From Fidelibacterota bacterium (GTDB lineage: Bacteria > Fidelibacterota > Fidelibacteria > Fidelibacterales > Fidelibacteraceae), in assembly GCA_028699915.1 (NCBI GenBank), contig JAQVTR010000001.1:28120-92119 (forward strand): 64,000 nucleotides of DNA. Direction: 5' to 3'. The notes below the pieces were generated by a model. It saw only the letters and a program-made list of their open reading frames with translations. It did no database searches and had not been told where the DNA came from. Made by a program: the position numbers and the translations under genes. This document shows, one piece after another, positions 60,229-64,000 of this stretch (the stretch's first letter is position 1; every line of letters starts with the position of its first letter).

Positions 60229-62721
60229 ATGAAAATACTCCGCCAATTGTTTATTGCATCACTGTTCCTCCTCCCCCTGCATGCGGCAACGCTTTCGGGA
60301 ACCATTAAGGATCAGCGCTCTGAAAAGGGCCTTGAATTTGCCAATGTCGCCGTCTATACCCTGGAAGACGAGCAGATTATAACCGGCACCATGTCCGGCC
60401 TTGACGGGGTTTTTCGTATTTTCAACGTTCCTTCCGGCATCTTTGAAATTGTGGTAAGCTATATGGGGTATGAACGTGAAGTGATCGCGGATGTCGCGAT
60501 CAGCGAAAATGACCGTTCGGTGGATATCGGCACGGTCCTGATGAAACCCGCGACCCTGAAAATGGACAATGTGGTCGTAGAAGCGGAAAAACCGGCGGTA
60601 AGTTATCGCATCGATAAGCGAATAATCGATGCTTCACAGTTTATGATCGCCCAGGGCGGCACTGCCGTGGATATCCTTGAGAACGTTCCTTCCATCGATG
60701 TGGATATCGAAGGGAATGTGTCGCTTCGCGGAAGCAGTAATTTCACCGTGATGATCGACGGACGTCCTTCCGTGCTGGAACCTCAGGACGCTCTGGAGAG
60801 CATTCCCGCAACATCCATTGAGAATATCGAGATCATGACCAATGCTTCCGCAAAATTCGAGTCCGAAGGCGGCGCGGGTGTCATCAATCTCATAACCAGG
60901 CGCGACCAGCGTATCGGCATCAACGGTGTCGTGAACCTGAATGTGGGTACGAACAATCTCGGCGGCAACATTCTGCTGAACTACACACGACCCAAGTATA
61001 ATACCTACCTTTCCTTTGACTATAATCAGCGCAGATTTAAAGGGGAATCCTATGTTCAGCGCATTTTAACCTATCCGGACACCTTGTCCGAATATCTATC
61101 CAACGGAAGTTCGGAGCGCTCGCGCAGCGGTCTGGGTTTGCGCGGCGGTATTGACTGGTTCATCACCAAAAACGATATTTTTGGGATCAGCGCCCATATC
61201 GGATCCAATGCCAGCAACAGCAATTCCGAAACCGAGTATGAGATCAATTTCAGGGATCCCGTTTCCGATGACCTTTACGGCACCGAATATTATACCAATT
61301 ACCAGTTCAGTACGCGCGGCGGCAGCCGTTTCAGCGTAAATGCCGACTATACTCATAAATTCAACAACAACTCCGTTCAGCCGGGGCCCGCAGGCAAAGC
61401 CCCAAATCTGAACGAACTGGTCAGTGGGTCCACCCGCGCCCATCAGTTGAGGATCAACGCCTCCTATTCCAACTGGGATATGGACGAACTTTCCCACACC
61501 TTTCTGATCGACGAATTCGCCGATACCAGTGAAGGTAAAAAAACCGAATCGATCGGACCTTCGAACAATGCGCGATTCAAAATCGAGTACATGTTGCCCC
61601 TGAGTGAAGACCAGACCTTTGAAGCCGGCCTCCAGAGCCGTTTCGGCTGGCGGGAAAATGGCAATAACGTGTATTATCTGAACACCCTCAGCGGGGAATA
61701 CGAAAAACAGGATAATTACAGCTACCTGATTGGTTATGAACAGAACACCTACTCCGCCTTTGCCCTTTTTTCGGCTCAGTACGGACTGTTGGGCATTCAG
61801 CCCGCCCTTCGCGCAGAATATACCTACCGCAGCATTCTGAGCGATTCCCAGGATTCCGCCTTTGTCGTTAATCGCCTGCATTTTTTTCCCACGCTGCACC
61901 TTTCCTATGAGCTTCCCGGTCAGATCCAGCTGATGAGCAGCTATACCCGGCGCATATCGCGTCCGCGCGGATGGCAGTTCCAGCCCTTCTACACCTGGCC
62001 TGACGCCTACAACATCCAGATCGGAAATCCGGAACTGCTGCCCGAAATGAGAGATTCCTACGATCTTGGCATTCAAAAGCGCTTTGGGAAAAGCTTCGTC
62101 TCCCTGGATGCCTATTACAACACCACCCACAATAAAATCGAACGCATTCAAAGCGTCTATGCCGAAGATGTGATCCTGAGCACTTATGAGAACGTCGGAA
62201 GGGATTACTCGATCGGTGTCGAACTGATGGGCAACCTGAATTTTTACAAATGGTGGATGATGAACCTGAATACCCGCTTTTACTACTATCAGGTAAAAGG
62301 CGAACTTTATGGTGAAGATTTCAGCCGGGACAGCAAAAATTACAGCATACGCCTCCGCAACACTTTTGTCATCGGACAAAATACGCGTATTCAGGTCGGC
62401 GTGAACTACCGCAGCCGCTCCGCCACCGCTCAGGGCAGCTCTTCCGGCGGCATTATGACCGATCTGTCGGTTCGCCAGGATCTGTTTGACGGAAAACTGA
62501 CGGCAACCCTGCAAGTGCGCGATATTTTTGGAACGGGTTTCCACAATCATGAGATCAGCACACCCACCTATTATACCTATTCTGAGTTTTACCGGCAGTC
62601 ACCGATGATCTCCCTGAACTTTTCTCTGAAGATCAACAATTACAGGGAACGGAACCGGGAAAACGGACTCAATGATGAGGACGAGTTCGGCAACGGCAAT
62701 ATTGAAATGGGTGACATGTAA
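60229..62721 (+). CDS. TonB-dependent-receptor-like outer-membrane protein
   Basis: Outer-membrane barrel protein of 830 residues. Signal peptide (about 1-19), carboxypeptidase-regulatory-like domain (about 20-100: L-S-G-T-I-K-D, L-D-G-V-F-R), plug domain (about 115-220: V-V-V-E-A-E-K-P, S-L-R-G-S-S-N-F, M-I-D-G-R-P-S-V) and outer-membrane beta-barrel region of the OMP_b-brl_3 type, rich in Tyr, Asn and Gly. The ATG at 60229 follows GGAAAGGAAG. No substrate is apparent, and adjacency to nagB is only suggestive of amino-sugar use. The C-terminal tail is acidic rather than ending in Phe. Confidence 0.88.
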   Translation: MKILRQLFIASLFLLPLHAATLSGTIKDQRSEKGLEFANVAVYTLEDEQIITGTMSGLDGVFRIFNVPSGIFEIVVSYMGYEREVIADVAISENDRSVDIGTVLMKPATLKMDNVVVEAEKPAVSYRIDKRIIDASQFMIAQGGTAVDILENVPSIDVDIEGNVSLRGSSNFTVMIDGRPSVLEPQDALESIPATSIENIEIMTNASAKFESEGGAGVINLITRRDQRIGINGVVNLNVGTNNLGGNILLNYTRPKYNTYLSFDYNQRRFKGESYVQRILTYPDTLSEYLSNGSSERSRSGLGLRGGIDWFITKNDIFGISAHIGSNASNSNSETEYEINFRDPVSDDLYGTEYYTNYQFSTRGGSRFSVNADYTHKFNNNSVQPGPAGKAPNLNELVSGSTRAHQLRINASYSNWDMDELSHTFLIDEFADTSEGKKTESIGPSNNARFKIEYMLPLSEDQTFEAGLQSRFGWRENGNNVYYLNTLSGEYEKQDNYSYLIGYEQNTYSAFALFSAQYGLLGIQPALRAEYTYRSILSDSQDSAFVVNRLHFFPTLHLSYELPGQIQLMSSYTRRISRPRGWQFQPFYTWPDAYNIQIGNPELLPEMRDSYDLGIQKRFGKSFVSLDAYYNTTHNKIERIQSVYAEDVILSTYENVGRDYSIGVELMGNLNFYKWWMMNLNTRFYYYQVKGELYGEDFSRDSKNYSIRLRNTFVIGQNTRIQVGVNYRSRSATAQGSSSGGIMTDLSVRQDLFDGKLTATLQVRDIFGTGFHNHEISTPTYYTYSEFYRQSPMISLNFSLKINNYRERNRENGLNDEDEFGNGNIEMGDM

Positions 62722-62740
62722 AAAAATAAGCGTTCAAATA

Positions 62741-62766
62741 AAAAACGGGTCTTTGAACCCGTTTTT
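62741..62766. terminator. Bidirectional intrinsic terminator
   Basis: AAAAACGGGT and ACCCGTTTTT form a perfect ten-base-pair stem around a six-base loop. With A and T runs on both sides it can end both the outer-membrane protein gene and the convergent DUF3467 gene. Confidence 0.92.
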
Positions 62767-62824
62767 CTTTTTACTGCAATTTATTTAAGCGCGCGTGGAT
62801 ATGCTTTCCGGGATTCCCGGAAAA

Positions 62825-63151
62825 TCAGTTCGGAATTTTTTCATTCTCGGGATGGAAGCTAAGCTGATGCTGGTCCGATCCGCTGCTTTCGCGTATCTGC
62901 CCAAAATGCTCTTCATAGCGGCTGATATTTGCCGTCAATGTTTTCATCAGCGCTTTGGCATGCTGGGGAGAAAGGATGAGCCGTGAAACCACATTCGCTT
63001 TTGGCAGTCCCGGAAGCAGCTGGCAGAAATCCAGAATGAATTCGCCGGGTCCGTGGGTAACCATCTGCAGATTGGAGTATTTGCCCTCGGCCACTTTCTC
63101 ATTGATGTTGATCTCAATGCGCCGGGGATTGTTCTCATTTTCAGTCTTCAT
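62825..63151 (-). CDS. DUF3467 domain protein
   Basis: Small uncharacterised protein of 108 residues. The core (about 10-80) has Y-S-N-L-Q-M-V-T-H-G-P-G-E-F-I-L-D-F, L-P-G-L-P-K-A-N-V-V-S-R-L-I-L and H-A-K-A-L-M-K-T-L, which I recognise as the DUF3467 pattern. The start is taken at MKTENEN (63151); an earlier start would overlap the acidic tail gene by more. It overlaps the upstream gene by 11 bases. The function is unknown. Confidence 0.8.
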   Translation of the reverse strand: MKTENENNPRRIEININEKVAEGKYSNLQMVTHGPGEFILDFCQLLPGLPKANVVSRLILSPQHAKALMKTLTANISRYEEHFGQIRESSGSDQHQLSFHPENEKIPN

Positions 63152-63560
63152 CGTCGTCCTCGTCATAATCGTCTTCATCGTCGAGGTCATCGGTATCAAA
63201 GATGGGGTAATCGTCTTCGCCGCTTGGCGTCGATTCCATATCCGAAATGAACTCGTCTTCGATGGAGATCATGTTGTCATCCAGAAAATCGTGCAGATTG
63301 CCATTTTCCGTATCGGAAATATCATGCTCATCATCCATCTCGTTGGCTTCATATTTCAAGAAATCATTCCCAAACAAGGAGGTATCAAAAAAATCAACGT
63401 TGTCAACGATCCCCTGCTCAACCAGATATTCCAAAAAGTCAATATAGGTCTCGCTCTTCAGGTCCGTTTTGCAATGCGGACAATAGAGACGTCGTTTCAG
63501 GGATTCCTTTTTAAGCGCTTCCCCGCACTTGGGACACAGCAATTCATTAAATGAAGTCAA
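63141..63560 (-). CDS. Zinc-ribbon protein with long acidic tail
   Basis: Protein of 139 residues beginning with a TTG after GAGGTG (63560). The N-terminus has C-P-K-C-G-E-A-L..R-L-Y-C-P-H-C, a two-knuckle zinc ribbon (residues 9-31). The remaining 100 residues are very rich in Asp and Glu and end in a nearly continuous Asp/Glu run, likely unstructured. Such zinc-ribbon plus acid-tail layouts occur in proteins that touch RNA polymerase or ribosomes, but no family is assigned. It is translationally coupled to DUF3467. Confidence 0.65.
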   Translation of the reverse strand: MTSFNELLCPKCGEALKKESLKRRLYCPHCKTDLKSETYIDFLEYLVEQGIVDNVDFFDTSLFGNDFLKYEANEMDDEHDISDTENGNLHDFLDDNMISIEDEFISDMESTPSGEDDYPIFDTDDLDDEDDYDEDDDED

Positions 63561-63588
63561 TTCGGCACCTCTTTTCAAATTTTGGAAA

Positions 63589-63616
63589 AGATAAGCGTAA
63601 CTTGCGCATGATGCAA
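63589..63616 (-). promoter_or_regulatory. Candidate sigma-70-type promoter of the zinc-ribbon/DUF3467 genes
   Basis: On the minus strand TTGCAT and TTATCT are separated by 16 bases, and transcription would start near 63582. An inverted CTTGC/GCAAG pair overlaps the -35 region and could be an operator. Confidence 0.45.
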
Positions 63617-63780
63617 GATAAAAAAATATGCGGTGCATTTCCCGGACGGAAGGGAAGCTTTCAATGGACAATGAATCCACCGCCGGCATGGCAGGACGGC
63701 TAATAGGACGGAGAAGTGCGTATTGAGCCAATGCGATTGACGCAATTTTTCACTGCGATCCGGCAATAAAATAAAAAAAC

Positions 63781-63850
63781 GTCATCCTGAACGGCTTTTC
63801 ACGGAGTGAAAAGGCGATTCAGCCGCACAGGTGCGCCTGGGGAGGGATCT
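63781..63850 (+). repeat. Dispersed intergenic repeat-like element
   Basis: The stretch opens with GTCATCCTGAACG and closes with GGGATCT, resembling the common GTCATCCTGAAC..GGATCT type of bacterial interspersed repeat. A hairpin CTTTTCAC/GTGAAAAG lies between. Only this copy is in the window, so the repeat nature is inferred. Confidence 0.4.
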
Positions 63851-63878
63851 GCGCGGCTTTACTGTCGAGGCGTCGATT

Positions 63879-64000
63879 TGGTATTCCTACAAAAAAGTGG
63901 ACACATGGTTAAGCCTCTAGGCGACATGTTTTTAAGATTTCCTTTGCATAATAGTTGTTCACATACTGATCGGGGGAGATATTTCCCAGGCTCGAATGCA
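63879..64000 (-). mobile_element. Right end of an IS3-family insertion sequence (partial)
   Basis: The tail of an IS3-type transposase gene (63909-64000) is followed by a probable terminal inverted repeat starting with TGGTATTCCTAC at 63879-63890 and AAAAAAGTGGACAC at 63891-63904. The element continues past the window edge, so its other end and target duplication cannot be seen. Confidence 0.75.
63909..64000 (-). CDS. IS3-family transposase OrfB, C-terminal end (partial)
   Basis: The last 29 residues of the reading frame are visible on the minus strand, with H-S-S-L-G-N-I-S-P-D-Q-Y-V-N-N followed by a basic tail and stop. This is the conserved end of the DDE integrase domain of IS3 OrfB (usually H-S-x-L-G-x-x-S/T-P). 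The catalytic D-D-E residues lie beyond the window. Whether the element is intact is unknown. Confidence 0.85.
   Translation of the reverse strand, partial: HSSLGNISPDQYVNNYYAKEILKTCRLEA

Larger units (their letters stand above)
63561..63908. other. Gene-free region before the IS end
   Basis: This 348-base stretch has a sigma-70-type promoter candidate for the zinc-ribbon gene, a dispersed-repeat-like segment and the terminal repeat of an insertion sequence. No gene was recognised. Confidence 0.65.

Noticed and set aside
61096..62550. Open reading frame of 484 codons antisense to the TonB-type protein
   Set aside because: It has no recognisable motif and mirrors the codon pattern of the sense gene.

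Overview
The window is bacterial, gene-dense, and carries Gram-negative cell-envelope genes. Lipopolysaccharide genes (gmhA, kdsC, lptB, lptC, an LptF/LptG permease), two TonB-dependent-receptor-like outer-membrane proteins with carboxypeptidase-like N-terminal domains, and a secreted M6 protease ending in a GQNFPNPFNPET-type C-terminal sorting domain point to the Fibrobacteres-Chlorobi-Bacteroidetes (FCB) superphylum. An uncultured lineage such as Neomarinimicrobiota, Calditrichota or a relative fits better than a classical Bacteroides; this is inference from gene content. A 2-oxoacid:ferredoxin oxidoreductase, a lone B12-binding mutase subunit and the absence of visible aerobic enzymes suggest an anaerobic, amino-acid-using life style. 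No rRNA, tRNA, CRISPR array or prophage was seen.

Layout. 1-6.3 kb: a partial Hsp20 gene (with a sigma-54-like promoter), then an efp-gcvH-gcvPA run and a tightly overlapped gmhA-xerD-M50 protease-rsgA operon. 6.4-13.4 kb: YitT-like membrane protein, LptG-like permease with a CNNM/CBS protein, an M23 peptidase, a PQQ-propeller protein and a TrmH-type methyltransferase. 13.5-24.5 kb: an acyltransferase-like protein paired with a zinc-ribbon membrane protein, a TonB receptor/lipoprotein pair, a propeller-like exported protein, rseP, and a three-gene 2-oxoacid:ferredoxin oxidoreductase operon in which beta and gamma subunits are fused. 24.5-33.7 kb, all minus strand: HAD hydrolase, Xaa-Pro peptidase, TPR protein, radC, B12-binding subunit, dtd, metallo-beta-lactamase-fold enzyme, ZIP transporter, Gfo/Idh/MocA oxidoreductase and a hybrid histidine kinase.

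33.9-49.8 kb: a fused polyprenol/phytol-kinase-like plus DUF92 membrane protein, a C40 peptidase, trpS, the M6 protease (minus strand), gcvPB, a nucleoside kinase with threonyl-tRNA-synthetase-like N-terminus, a thioredoxin/glutaredoxin fusion, a groES without groEL, and a scpA-scpB-recN-holB-rluB operon for chromosome maintenance and ribosome modification. 50.0-59.1 kb: a ten-gene minus-strand run pepD-gatC-pyrG-kdsC-lptC-lptB-rpoN-hslV-hslU-unknown, mostly with overlapping or near-touching ends. 59.3-64 kb: a nagB broken by a single-base deletion, a second TonB-type outer-membrane protein, a DUF3467/zinc-ribbon pair, a dispersed-repeat-like stretch and the right end of an IS3-family element running off the window.

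The most unusual points are: EF-P with arginine at the modified loop tip; a sigma-54-type promoter before Hsp20 with rpoN in the same window; the fused double isoprenoid-kinase-like protein; the acyltransferase/zinc-ribbon membrane pair; the nagB frameshift; the absence of lptA from the kdsC-lptC-lptB-rpoN cluster; and mosaic heptanucleotide repeats in intergenic DNA. No single locus can be declared a new system from sequence alone.
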